Below are positions 44,176-53,841 of a DNA stretch of 64,000 bases, in pieces. The stretch's first letter is position 1. Each line of letters begins with the position of its first letter. The position numbers and the translations under genes are program-made. Source of the stretch: an uncultured Gemmiger sp. (GTDB taxonomy: Bacteria; Bacillota; Clostridia; Oscillospirales; Ruminococcaceae); the NCBI GenBank assembly GCA_944388135.1, contig CALXHP010000004.1:1-64000 (forward strand). The letters run 5' to 3'. The notes beneath the pieces are model-generated. The model worked only from the letters and a program-made list of their open reading frames with translations, did no database searches and was not told where the DNA came from.

Positions 44176-45325
44176 GGTCTGACGCCTCCTTTCCGGACGG
44201 TTCGTCCTCAGTCAGTTCAATGAAGATATTCTCAAGGTCCGCCTTGATGGGGGTCATCTGGAGCAGGGCGCATTTTGCCTCGGCAAAGGCAAAGAAGATG
44301 GTGCGGCAGGCGGCTTCCGGGTCACCGGCCAGGGTCACCGTGGCCTTGGTGACGGCAGGCGCCGGGGCAGCTGCCGCCGGGTCGGCGGGCAGCACCGCTT
44401 CAGCGGCCTCCTCCGGAGCGGAGAGGGGCTCTTCGGCAGTCTCCGTTTCCGCGGGTGCCGTTTCGGCGGGGATTTCTGCGGCGGGCGCCGCTTCCTCGGC
44501 CCTTTCGGCGGGGGCGGTGTCCGTCGCTTTCGCGGGCGCCGGGGCAGGCTGGTCGTCCTTTTCCACCGTGTAGCTGCTCACCACCGTCTGGCCGTCCAGG
44601 ATGGTGCGCAGGGTGGCCTCGTCACATTCGGCGGTAAGGACCAGCCGGTTGTTGGCGGCCAGGGTGCGTTCCAGGTTCTGGGGCGTATCGAAGGCCACCA
44701 GCTTGCCGTGGGCGATGATCAGCACGCTTTCGCAGATGGCCTGCACCTCGCTGAGGATGTGGGAGCTGAGGATGACCGTATGTTTCTGCCCCAGTTCCCG
44801 GATAAGGTCCCGGATTTCGATGATCTGCAAGGGGTCCAGGCCCACGGTGGGTTCGTCCAGGATGATGTACCGGGGATTGCCCAGCAGCGCCTGGGCGATG
44901 CCCACACGCTGGCGGTAGCCCTTGGACAGGTTGCGGATCAGCCGGTGGGCCATCTCGGTAAGGCGGGTCTCGGTGATGACGCGGGCAACCTCGGCGGTAA
45001 TGGCCCGCTTGGGCAGCCCCTTGGCTTCGGCCACAAAGCGCAGGTACTCTTCCGGCGTTTCGTCCACATAGAGCGGCGGGATCTCGGGCAGGTAGCCGAT
45101 GCACTGTTTGGCCTGGCGGGCCTGCTCAAAGATATCGTATCCGTCGATCTTGACCTCGCCGGAGGTGGCAGCCAGGCAGCCCGTCATGATGTTCATGGTG
45201 GTGGACTTGCCTGCGCCGTTGGGCCCGAGGAAGCCGTAGATATGGCCGTCCTCGATGGTGAACGAGATGTCGTCCACCGCGGTGAAGTCGCCATACCGCT
45301 TGGTCAGGTGTTCAACCGTTATCAT
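44153..45325 (-). CDS. ABC transporter ATPase (GldA-like) with disordered insert
   Basis: 390 residues. The ATPase core (1-225) shows Walker A GPNGAGKST, signature LSKGYRQRVGIAQ, Walker B IILDEPTVGLDP and the switch ILSSHILSEV. The C-terminal regulatory domain is split: after residue about 255 an insert of roughly 65 residues made of Ala, Pro, Glu and Thr separates LRTILDGQTVVSSYTVEK from TVTLAGDPEAACRTIFFAFA. I chose the ATG at 45325; an earlier frame start reads through the promoter. It energises the Gld-type exporter. Confidence 0.88.
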   Translation of the reverse strand: MITVEHLTKRYGDFTAVDDISFTIEDGHIYGFLGPNGAGKSTTMNIMTGCLAATSGEVKIDGYDIFEQARQAKQCIGYLPEIPPLYVDETPEEYLRFVAEAKGLPKRAITAEVARVITETRLTEMAHRLIRNLSKGYRQRVGIAQALLGNPRYIILDEPTVGLDPLQIIEIRDLIRELGQKHTVILSSHILSEVQAICESVLIIAHGKLVAFDTPQNLERTLAANNRLVLTAECDEATLRTILDGQTVVSSYTVEKDDQPAPAPAKATDTAPAERAEEAAPAAEIPAETAPAETETAEEPLSAPEEAAEAVLPADPAAAAPAPAVTKATVTLAGDPEAACRTIFFAFAEAKCALLQMTPIKADLENIFIELTEDEPSGKEASDHESGIQA

Positions 45326-45378
45326 AATGAAAATTTCTCCCCCTTTGAACGGTTTTGTGACTATTGTAGGACGCAATC

Positions 45379-45407
45379 GTAACAAAGTACTGAAAATATT
45401 GTGTCAA
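45379..45407 (-). promoter_or_regulatory. Promoter of the Gld-type operon
   Basis: TTGACA (45407-45402), 17-nt spacer, TGTTAC (45384-45379), 54 nt upstream of the start codon. Confidence 0.5.
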
Positions 45408-45433
45408 CTTTGTGGAAATTGCCCCTATCCCCC

Positions 45434-45476
45434 ATGGAAAAAGCGCCTCTGCCGACAGCAGAAGCGCTTTTTTCCA
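45434..45476. terminator. Terminator after the 45.5-46.7 kb lipoprotein gene
   Basis: GGAAAAAGCGC and GCGCTTTTTTCC form a stem with an inner CTGC/GCAG. The T run on the minus strand follows the lipoprotein stop at 45491. Confidence 0.75.
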
Positions 45477-45490
45477 TACATTTTTCCTTT

Positions 45491-46702
45491 TCAGGCAGAA
45501 TAGAACCGCAGGCAGCCGGCGGCCTCGTCCACCGTGCAGGTCAGGTCAAACAGCCGGCAGAAATCCTCCACCGGCAAGCCCACACAGAAGGTGGCCCCCA
45601 CCCGGTAGTCGTCCTCCACCGTATACCAGGTCAGGTCCAGGGGCTGGCCGTTCTTCTTCACCCGCAGGGCGGTCACCCCCTCCTCCCCCAGGGTGGAATC
45701 CATCTGCCACTGGTCGCTGCCGATGGTCCAGCTGCTCTCGCTGCGTTTCTTCTCGTCGGTGGAGCGGCTGTAGCTGCCCCCCAGGGCCCGGACATACTCC
45801 CGGGCGATGAGGGGGAAGCTGCTGCCGTCGTTCATATACCCCACATCCATGGCCAGCAGATAGCTGCCCGCCTCGTAGCTGTACCAGGCCCCCCGGTAAT
45901 CCTCGGTGGTAAGGCCGTAGGGGTTGTAGGGGTTGTCCTCGCTGTCATAAAGCAGCGAGCTGCCGTTGAGTTCGATCTCCTCCAGGGTGGAGCGGTGCAG
46001 CCCTTCCCGGTAGCGGGCGGGCACCCCGGCGTCGTTTTCGATCTTTCCGTCCACACAGAGCTGGGCGTAGATCTTCGCCAGCCGGTCATAGAGAGCCTGC
46101 CGGTCCTGCTGGCCGTTCAGGGAGACATCGGCCAGATTCACCCAGGTCTTGTTTTCCAGGGCTTCCTCCCGGCTGCGGTTCCACACCAGGTGCACGGTAG
46201 CCGCCGGATACTCCGCCAGAAAGACCGGCGTGTTGTAGTCCAGCTCGGCGGTATAAATGGCATCGGCGGCCACCAGGGTATCCACCACGTTGTCCAGGTC
46301 GTCGAACTCCACCAGGTACATCCACTGCCGGTCGGGCAGCCAGGTTTCCCCCTTGGCCAGGGCGGCGTCGATGTCCGCCCGGTAAAGGTCGTGGACCCGG
46401 TTCACATAGTCGCAGGAGAGAGCCCGGTCATACCAGGAGGTCACGGTAGCGTCGATCACGATGGGCTGCAGGTAGCTGTGGGCGGTAAATTCCAGCCCCC
46501 GCTCCTTGGTGACGAAATCGTACTGCATATCGTCCGGTTCTTCCGCCACCAGTTCACTGCTCACCAGCTCGTAGGGTTCCCCGCAGAGGGAATCCACATA
46601 GTCCAGCACCTTGGCCTTGCCGTAGATCTTCCCGTCCGCCCCCATGCAGCCGCAGAGCAGGGCGGCTGCCAGGGGCAGGGCCAGTGTCTTGTATTTTTTC
46701 AT
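45491..46702 (-). CDS. Lipoprotein of unknown function
   Basis: 403 residues. Start MKKYKTLALPLAAALLCGC, lipidated Cys19; the ATG at 46702 was chosen for this signal. The mature protein has two parts: residues about 25-200 (KVLDYVDSLCGEPYELVSSEL, VTKERGLEFTAHSYLQPIVID) and a C-terminal part (GYMNDGSSFPLIAREYVRALGG ... VGLPVEDFCRLFDLTCTVDEAAGCLRF) whose last 40 residues resemble the copper-amine-oxidase-N or deacetylase-associated small domains of surface proteins. I cannot name it. Divergent from the GntR operon, sharing a 150-bp control region. Confidence 0.72.
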   Translation of the reverse strand: MKKYKTLALPLAAALLCGCMGADGKIYGKAKVLDYVDSLCGEPYELVSSELVAEEPDDMQYDFVTKERGLEFTAHSYLQPIVIDATVTSWYDRALSCDYVNRVHDLYRADIDAALAKGETWLPDRQWMYLVEFDDLDNVVDTLVAADAIYTAELDYNTPVFLAEYPAATVHLVWNRSREEALENKTWVNLADVSLNGQQDRQALYDRLAKIYAQLCVDGKIENDAGVPARYREGLHRSTLEEIELNGSSLLYDSEDNPYNPYGLTTEDYRGAWYSYEAGSYLLAMDVGYMNDGSSFPLIAREYVRALGGSYSRSTDEKKRSESSWTIGSDQWQMDSTLGEEGVTALRVKKNGQPLDLTWYTVEDDYRVGATFCVGLPVEDFCRLFDLTCTVDEAAGCLRFYSA

Positions 46703-46792
46703 CCCGTCACATCCCCTTGGGGTGGTTTGTGTACAGTATACCAGAAACCGCCGGGATTTACCAGCAGGATGCACAAAGTTGCACCGGTGGGG

Positions 46793-46824
46793 TTGACGGG
46801 CGTGTGTATTACGGGTATAATACA
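46793..46824 (+). promoter_or_regulatory. gntR promoter with embedded operator
   Basis: TTGACG (46793-46798), 17-nt spacer, TATAAT (46816-46821). The inverted repeat TGTATTA-N6-TAATACA (46805-46824) covers the spacer and -10 box. The same repeat recurs at 47249, so it is the likely site of the GntR protein encoded here. Confidence 0.75.
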
Positions 46825-46853
46825 GTCAAAACCCAGGAAAGGCAGGGGATTGA

Positions 46854-47231
46854 ATGGTAAGTTTCAGCGGGCTGCAGTTCCACGACCGTGCGCCCGTCTA
46901 CCAGCAGATCGCCGAATATCTGAAACGGCAGATCCTGCTGGGCACCGTGCAGGACGGCGACCCCATGCCCAGCCGCCGGGAGCTGGCGGCCCAGACCGGC
47001 ATCAACCCCAACACCGCCCAGAAAGCCTACCGGCTGATGACCGAGGAAGGGTACATCTACACCGACGGCAACAACGGCAGTGTGGTACGGCTGACACCGG
47101 AACTGCGGGCGGCCATCGACGAGGAGTTGACCCGGGGGCTGGTGGAACGGTTTGTGGAAGAAGCCAAACAGAACCAGCTCAGCTACAAAAGGGTGATTGC
47201 CCTGGTGAGCGAGCTGTGGGGCGACGAGTGA
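46854..47231 (+). CDS. GntR family regulator, YtrA subfamily
   Basis: 125 residues: an N-terminal winged HTH (about 8-75, PVYQQIAEYLKRQILLGTVQDGDPMPSRRELAAQTGINPNTAQKAYRLMTEEGY split across the motif) and only a short helical tail, the YtrA plan. YtrA repressors sit first in ABC-transporter operons and respond to cell-envelope stress. That matches the ABC genes that follow. A consensus promoter is overlapped by a probable operator, suggesting autorepression. Confidence 0.9.
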   Translation: MVSFSGLQFHDRAPVYQQIAEYLKRQILLGTVQDGDPMPSRRELAAQTGINPNTAQKAYRLMTEEGYIYTDGNNGSVVRLTPELRAAIDEELTRGLVERFVEEAKQNQLSYKRVIALVSELWGDE

Positions 47232-47248
47232 TTTTTTTATGGGGTATG

Positions 47249-47268
47249 TGTATTAGCAGCATAATACG
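47249..47268 (+). promoter_or_regulatory. Second GntR operator copy
   Basis: TGTATTA-N6-TAATACG between gntR and the permease gene, identical in both half-site positions to the copy at 46805 except for the last base. Flanking bases also agree (GTG before, in both). Confidence 0.7.
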
Positions 47269-47301
47269 CATGCCGGAGAACCGGAAAAGGAGCGAATGTG
47301 T

Positions 47302-48078
47302 ATGAAAGCGATGTTTTCCCTGGCCGGGTGGAACTGGCGGCTGGCCCGCCGGTATTACGCCATTCTCTGCGCCGTTTTTGCGGTGCAGCAGCTGGCGGTG
47401 CTGCTCTACCAGACCTCCCGCCCCACCCTGCTGGGCATGGGGTTGGCCGTCTACTATGAACGGGGGATGCAGTTCCCCGTCTTTCTGGCGGTCTATCTGG
47501 CGGCGGGGCTGCTGGCCGGGCCGGCGGTCAACGACTGGAAGCGGGCCAAATGTAGCTATACCTGGCTGACGCTGCCCCTCTCCCCCGGCCTGCGGCTGGC
47601 GGGGCAGGTGCTCACCGCCGCGGTGCTGGAACTGGGGGTGGTAGCCTTGCAGCTGGCCCTCTACCTGGTGTATTTCTTCCCGGTGCAGGTGCTGGAAAGC
47701 GCCCTGAGCCAGAACACCCTGGGTGCCGCCATGCCCGCCCAGAGCCTCTATGAACAGCTCTTGCTGAACACCTCCTTCTATTTCCTGCTGCCCCGCCGTC
47801 CCCTCCAGCTGGCATTGCTGGTGGTGACCTGGCTGGCCTCCGCCCTGCTGCTGAGCTGCGTGCGGCTCCACCGGGGCTGGCGCCGGGGCGCGGCGGTGGT
47901 CATCGGGGCGGTGTGCGGCGTCTGCTGTATGGTTGCACTGCAAAACGAACAGATGTTTGCCCGGTACGGCGAGCTGAACCGCAGTTTCCCCTTCTGGTTC
48001 TATCCCCTGGGCATTGTGCTGGTGGTGTTCAGCCTCTGGTGGGCACTGCGGGCCATCCGCCGGGCGGAACCGGCCTGA
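47302..48078 (+). CDS. ABC-2 type membrane protein of the YtrA-type operon
   Basis: 258 residues with about six hydrophobic segments (24-42, 60-80, 105-130, 170-190, 200-215, 230-250) and no signal peptide. The ATG at 47302 is nine bases after AGGAG, better than the in-frame ATG at 47296. It is the probable permease of the ABC system whose ATPase is encoded three genes later. Cargo unknown. Confidence 0.8.
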   Translation: MKAMFSLAGWNWRLARRYYAILCAVFAVQQLAVLLYQTSRPTLLGMGLAVYYERGMQFPVFLAVYLAAGLLAGPAVNDWKRAKCSYTWLTLPLSPGLRLAGQVLTAAVLELGVVALQLALYLVYFFPVQVLESALSQNTLGAAMPAQSLYEQLLLNTSFYFLLPRRPLQLALLVVTWLASALLLSCVRLHRGWRRGAAVVIGAVCGVCCMVALQNEQMFARYGELNRSFPFWFYPLGIVLVVFSLWWALRAIRRAEPA

Positions 48079-48092
48079 AAGGAGGCATCTCT

Positions 48093-49541
48093 ATGTCCAA
48101 AACCAAAGGATTGCGCCGGGGCCTGGCCCTGCTGGGGGTGCTGTCCCTGGCCGTTGTGCTGGCCGCCACCCTCTTTCTCCACCGGGGCTGGCGGGCTCTC
48201 GACCTGACCCTGGAGGACCGCGCCGGGGACCCCGCAGCCCTGCGGGGCTTCCAGCTGGTGGGGCGCCTCAACTGGGACCACAACCGGGACAGCATCCATT
48301 TCGATCTCCACGACGGCTACCTGGATACCTCCTTTATCCTGGACGATGAGGGAGCCCCCTTTGTGAACCGGGCCCATCTCTACGCCGACCGGTCCTATGT
48401 GGTAGCCCCCGAACAGCGGATTGCCGTGAACCTGGATGCCGATACCACCCAGACGATGTCCAATGACGGGTACCTGTTGGAAAGCCGCACCGACACGCTG
48501 CTCCGCACCTACACCCTGAAGCTGTCCCTGCCGGACGGAGAGAACCGCACCCTGCGGCTGATCGCCGGGGAGATCATCCTGCCGGAATCCGTTGCCGTGC
48601 AGGCCATGGACACCGCCGCCGGCCGCACCGCCGATGAGCTGGATTCCTACTACGACTACGCCTGGACCACCCCCACCCCCGAGGCGGAAGAAGGCTGGCC
48701 CTACAAACCGACAGCGGGCCGTCCCTTCCTGCTGGACGGGTCCATCGGCATCTGCTGGGAAGAAAACCTGCTGGGCATGGCCCCGGGGCTCTACCGGATG
48801 AACGCCCTGACCGACGAGGAGATCGACGCCCTGCCCCGGGACGGCCGGGTGGAGGACCGGGAGGTTCTCTGCGGGTCCACCGCTTTCGGCAGCCTGGAAC
48901 CCTTCTACTGCCCCGACGACGCCGCGGAAGCCATCTGTGGCGCTTCCATGGAGGACGGCTTTTCCCTGCTGCTCTACCGGAACACCGCGGGGATTCTCTG
49001 TGCCGACCTGGTGGACCGGAACGGGCAGCGCACCGACCACCGGGAACTGGGTGCCCTGGCGGAGGGGGATGCAGATGCCGGCCTGGAGCCCCGCACCAAT
49101 GACCGGGACGCGGTGGTAAGCCTGCTCTGCCAGGATTCCGACGCTTCCCCCGACGGCATCAGCGGGCGGTATCTGGCGGTGCTGCGGGTAAAGGGCGGCC
49201 GGTTTGTGCTGGGCGCCCTGCTGCCCGCCAGCCAGTTTGCCGCCGAGAACGGCCTGGCCGATCTGCGAGCCGCCGTGCTCAACGCCGAGGGCAACGCCCT
49301 GCTGCTGGCCCATGCCCACTACGCCCAGCTGCCCGCCCCCACGATGGGACAGCCGGCCCAGGACGGTCTGCTGCTGGAAGTCCGGTCCCTGGAGGGGGGC
49401 GACGCCCTCTACCGGGGGATGCTGTACACCGGCGAAGAGCGGGACTGGGCCAACATCTACACCCCGGGCGCTTCCTTTATGAAAGATTCCTGTTATCTCA
49501 CCTTTGACCCGCTGCCCAAGGATGGAGGGGTTGGATTATGA
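48093..49541 (+). CDS. Membrane-anchored ectodomain protein, paralogue A
   Basis: 482 residues: one N-terminal span (about 8-30), then a large extracytoplasmic domain. It is clearly homologous to the next gene: GICWEENLLGMAPGLYRMN, LPRDGRVEDREVLCGST and FGSLEPFYCPDDAAEAI all recur there. I do not recognise the domain; alternating beta patterns suggest an all-beta fold. AAAGGAGG precedes the ATG. Placed between the permease and ATPase genes, it is likely a structural or sensory part of the ABC system. Confidence 0.78.
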   Translation: MSKTKGLRRGLALLGVLSLAVVLAATLFLHRGWRALDLTLEDRAGDPAALRGFQLVGRLNWDHNRDSIHFDLHDGYLDTSFILDDEGAPFVNRAHLYADRSYVVAPEQRIAVNLDADTTQTMSNDGYLLESRTDTLLRTYTLKLSLPDGENRTLRLIAGEIILPESVAVQAMDTAAGRTADELDSYYDYAWTTPTPEAEEGWPYKPTAGRPFLLDGSIGICWEENLLGMAPGLYRMNALTDEEIDALPRDGRVEDREVLCGSTAFGSLEPFYCPDDAAEAICGASMEDGFSLLLYRNTAGILCADLVDRNGQRTDHRELGALAEGDADAGLEPRTNDRDAVVSLLCQDSDASPDGISGRYLAVLRVKGGRFVLGALLPASQFAAENGLADLRAAVLNAEGNALLLAHAHYAQLPAPTMGQPAQDGLLLEVRSLEGGDALYRGMLYTGEERDWANIYTPGASFMKDSCYLTFDPLPKDGGVGL

Positions 49542-50973
49542 GCAAAGCCTTGCGTATTCCGGGAACCCGCCGTTCCCGCCGCCCGCTGGCCGGGCTGGGG
49601 GTACTGGCCGCCCTGGGTCTGCTTTTCTGGCTGGGGGTGAGCGTCTTTCTCGGGGCCGGGTGGCAGACCATCGCGCCCACCCTTACCGATGAGATCGGCG
49701 AAGCCTCCCAGCTGGAGGGGTTCACCCTTTCGGGGCAGATCGCCTGGAATCGTATCTATGACCGGATGCATTTCACCCTGGAGGACGGCGTCCTCCGGTC
49801 GCAGCTTACCCTGGACGACCCCGACGCCGCCGCCATGGAGGCCACCTATCTGCGGTTTTTCACCAACCGCACCTATGTGGTGCCCCCCGAACAGCGGGAG
49901 GCCGCCAACGAAAAAGCCACCATCTCCGGCTCCGATTCCGACGGCGAACTCTATATCAGTGTACCGGTAGACACCGTCTGCGGGATGTACACCATCAGCC
50001 TGCCCGACGGCACCGCCCTGCGGCTGCGGGCCGGGAAGATGACCCTGCCGTCGCCGGACACCGCCTGGGCCACCCTGGGAAAAACGCCCCAGGGGGAGCT
50101 GGACTACGCCTATGACTACACCTGGAATTCCGGCACCGTCGAGATGGAGACCTCCTGGCCCTGGTCCCCTCTGAGCGGGGACGGCTTCGCCCTGGGGGCG
50201 GGGTACGGCCTCTGCTGGGCCCAGGACTATCTGGGCCGGGCGCCGGGGCTCTACCGGGCCCACGGCCTGACCACCGAAGAGATCACCGCCCTGCCCCGGG
50301 ACGGCCTGGTCTACGACAAAGAGGTGCTCTGCGGCTCCACCGAGTTCGGCAGCCTGGAGCCCTTCTACTGCCCTGAGGATGCCGCCGAGGCGCTGGCAGG
50401 GGTATCCATGGCCGACGGTTCCACCCTGCTGCTCTACCGCACGGGGGAGGGCACCCTCTGCGCCGACCTGGTGAACGCGGCGGGCAGTGCCACCGACCAC
50501 CGGGAACTGCTGACCCTGGAGGACTGGGAGAGTTCCTCCTCCCTGGAGCTGATGCCCCGCACCGACGACGGGCAGGCCACCCTTTCCTGGTATGCCCACA
50601 CCCAGGGGGGCGGCGGCCGCTATCTGGCCCTGCTGCGGGCGGAAGGCGGCACCTTCACCCTGGCCCGCTGTGTGGAGGACAAGGACCACCTTGACCCCCA
50701 CGCGGTGGTGGTGAACCCCGCCGGGGACAAGATCCTGCTGGCCTACGGGGGCTCGGTGCGCACCCCCTACGGCAGCAACACCCAGTATCTGAGCGACCGG
50801 CGGCGGTACATCCAGCTGCGGGTCTATGATTTGGACACCGGGCGGATGACCTATATGGGGCACATTAACACCGGCGCCGACCGGGACCGGACGGGGATGT
50901 CCGGCCTGCAAAGCGCCCCCCAGAGCCGGATCATCATCTATGACACGCTGCAAAAGGACGGAGGATTGCTGCC

Positions 50974-50977
<4 letters not shown>
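49538..50977 (+). CDS. Membrane-anchored ectodomain protein, paralogue B
   Basis: 479 residues, same plan as the preceding gene, with the first span at about 17-40. Shared blocks include GLCWAQDYLGRAPGLYRAH, LPRDGLVYDKEVLCGST and FGSLEPFYCPEDAAEAL. It overlaps neighbours on both sides by four bases (ATGA at 49538-49541 and 50974-50977), so the pair is translated as a unit with the ATPase. Tandem duplication within the operon is evident; function unknown. Confidence 0.78.
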
Positions 50978-51702
<725 letters not shown>

Positions 51703-51710
51703 ACAGAAGA

Positions 51711-51747
51711 AAAAGGGACCGCCCTTATGGGGGCGGCCCCTTTTTTG
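51711..51747 (+). terminator. Terminator of the GntR-ABC operon
   Basis: AAAGGGACCGCCC pairs with GGGCGGCCCCTTT (one mismatch) around TTATG, followed by a T tract. Confidence 0.8.
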
Positions 51748-51755
51748 TGCGGCCG

Positions 51756-52658
51756 TTACAGGGTGACATCCACCTGCTGGTCGGCCAGGGTCTCGTAGGT
51801 ATTGCTGTCCATGACGTTCAGTTTCAGCTTCAGGGTCTTGCCGGCGCAATCCGCCGCGCTGCCGGACAGTTTCAGCCCGTCCACCTCCCGGGTGCCGGGG
51901 AGCAGTTCGGCGATGGTGTTCTGACTGTCCAGGCCGCTCAGCTGCAGATCGTCGTACCGGATGGTCACCGTGCGGTCGGAGGTGTTCTCGGCCCAGAAGC
52001 GCAGCTCGCTGCCCAGCATCTCGTCATCCGCCGCGCTGGCCAGGATGCGCACGCCGTCCCCCTCATAGACCAGGGTGCCTTCGGGCAGGGCGGCGGGGGT
52101 GTAGTCTGCCGCCGCCGAGGTTTCCAGCGTCACCAGACCGGTGTTGGCCACCTCCTGGTAGGTTTCCGAATCGCTCACCCCCAGCTGGAGGGTGATCTGG
52201 GCGGCGGCCGCCGCATCGGCCCGGTGTACCTCGGTGCTGATGAAGAGGATGCGGTCCTCCACCGTCTGGCCCGCTTCCACCGTAAAGTAGCCCAGGGCAT
52301 CCATCATCCAGCCGTTCAGGGCGCCCCACTGGGTCTGGACCTCCACCTTCCGGTCGGAGGTGTTCTCGATGCGCAGCGGCACCCAGGCCCCCAGCATGGC
52401 GTCGGGGTCATAGCCCAGGGCGGTGATGCGCACCCCCTCCTGGTCCAGCAGCACGGTGGGTTCCAGGGTCACCGCCGGGGTCTGGGCGGTCTCGGGGCTT
52501 TCCTCGGTGACCGCCATGCTCTGGGCGGTGGCGGCGGAGGAAGCAGCGGAGGAGGCGGGGGTCTGGGTGTTGCCGCACCCCGTCAGTCCCAGGATCATGC
52601 AGGCGGCCACGGTAACGGCCATCCATTTCTTATTCATCGTATGCATCGTGTTTTTCAT
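51756..52658 (-). CDS. Lipoprotein with two tandem homologous domains
   Basis: 300 residues; signal ends LGLTGC (lipidated Cys near residue 23) then an Ala/Ser/Thr/Glu linker. Two related domains follow: LLDQEGVRITALGYDPDAMLG ... PLRIENTSDRKVEV and LVYEGDGVRILASAADDEMLG ... FWAENTSDRTVTI. Each has the Ig-like DUF4352/DUF5067-type pattern in which IENTSD marks an edge strand. Start at 52658 has AAAGGAG; a TATACT box lies at 52694-52689. Function unknown, possibly a surface binding protein. Confidence 0.78.
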   Translation of the reverse strand: MKNTMHTMNKKWMAVTVAACMILGLTGCGNTQTPASSAASSAATAQSMAVTEESPETAQTPAVTLEPTVLLDQEGVRITALGYDPDAMLGAWVPLRIENTSDRKVEVQTQWGALNGWMMDALGYFTVEAGQTVEDRILFISTEVHRADAAAAAQITLQLGVSDSETYQEVANTGLVTLETSAAADYTPAALPEGTLVYEGDGVRILASAADDEMLGSELRFWAENTSDRTVTIRYDDLQLSGLDSQNTIAELLPGTREVDGLKLSGSAADCAGKTLKLKLNVMDSNTYETLADQQVDVTL

Positions 52659-52734
52659 TGTGCAGCGCTCCTTTCTTGTTATGGCTACAGTATACCGGAA
52701 AGAGCGCGTCCTTTGGTGGGCTGCCAGCCCACAA

Positions 52735-52775
52735 ACCAAAAAAACACCGCCGTTTTTTGTAAGCGACGGTGTTTC
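52735..52775 (-). terminator. Terminator of the kinase gene
   Basis: On the minus strand AACACCGTCG pairs with CGGCGGTGTT (one G-T) and is followed by seven T. Confidence 0.75.
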
Positions 52776-52782
52776 GTGTTTT

Positions 52783-53839
52783 TTAAGAGAGCAGCACGAT
52801 GGCGCAGAAGGCCGCCACCAGGCAGAGGATCGCCCACACCAGCCCCAGGCCCAGGCAGTAGGCCACCCGGCCGCCGGAAGTACGGAACCGCCGGGCGGGG
52901 GCAAGCCGGCTGCGCAGCCCCCCGGCATCCAGGGCCAGCAGGCACCAGCCCACCGGCACCAGCGCCAGGCAGACCCAGAGGGCCACCCCTGCCGGGGACC
53001 CGGCGGTGGAGAGAAGCGCTGCCACCACCAGGGCCGCCGCCAGGTATCCCAGGGCGGCCAGCAGCATCCGCAGGGGGTCGCCGCTGCGGAACCCCGGCAC
53101 CCGGGCCAGCAGCCGGGGCGGGGCGCCCAGGGCGTGTTTCCGCCGGTCGGGGGGGCAGCAGCCCCAGCAGATCCCGCTGGAGTTCGGCGGCATCGCGGTA
53201 GCGCTGCCCCGGGTCCATCCGGGTGCAGCGGCGGACGATTTTCCCCAAAGGGGGCGGGGCCAGCCGCTGCTGGGGCAATTCCCCGGTGACCAGCTGGTTC
53301 AGCAGCACCCCCAGGGCAAACAGGTCGGCCCGGGCGTCGGTCTGCTGAAAGCCGAACTGTTCCGGCGCCGCATACCCCGGTGTGCCCAGCAGGGCGGTGT
53401 CCTGGCCGCCGGTGGGCTTGGCGGTGCGGGCGATGTCAAAGTCGATGAGCCAGGCGGTGCCGTCCTCCCCCACCAGCACGTTGGCGGGTTTGATGTCCCG
53501 GTGGATGATCCCCCGGTGGTGCAGGCTGTCCAGCGCTTCGCAGAGCTGTACCCCCAGGTCGGCGGCTTCCCCCGCCGGAAGGGTGCCCTGCTCCAGCCGC
53601 TGTTCCAGGGTGCGGCCGGGCAGATAGTCCTGGAGCACCAGGAACTGGCCGTCCCCCTCGGGACGGATCTCCCGCACCGGCGCCACATGGGGGATGGCCG
53701 CCCCCTGCAGGGCCTGGTAGACCTTCCGCTGGGCCGGGGTGATCCGCCGGCCGGTGAGCATCCGCCCGGTGGCAGGCTGGCGGATCAGGTAGACGGTGCC
53801 CCGCTCGTTCAGGGCATCCAGAAATTGCAGTTCTTCCAT
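52783..53839 (-). CDS. Ser/Thr protein kinase, frameshifted at a poly-C tract
   Basis: Hanks-type kinase domain in residues 1-230: catalytic HRDIKPANV (113-121), DFD metal motif (133-135) and APEQFGFQQTDARADLFALG. The N-lobe is degenerate: no clear glycine loop, and Arg where the ATP-anchoring Lys is expected. After LLGLLPP the frame breaks at a run of seven C (minus strand, 53155-53149). Six or nine C would continue as DRRKHALGAPP into a tail with three membrane spans ending at 52783. In the sequenced frame translation runs on as low-complexity Pro/Gly/Ala to 52685. Could be phase variation, a real pseudogene or a base-calling error. Pairs with the HTH gene upstream. Confidence 0.75.
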
Positions 53840-53841
53840 TC

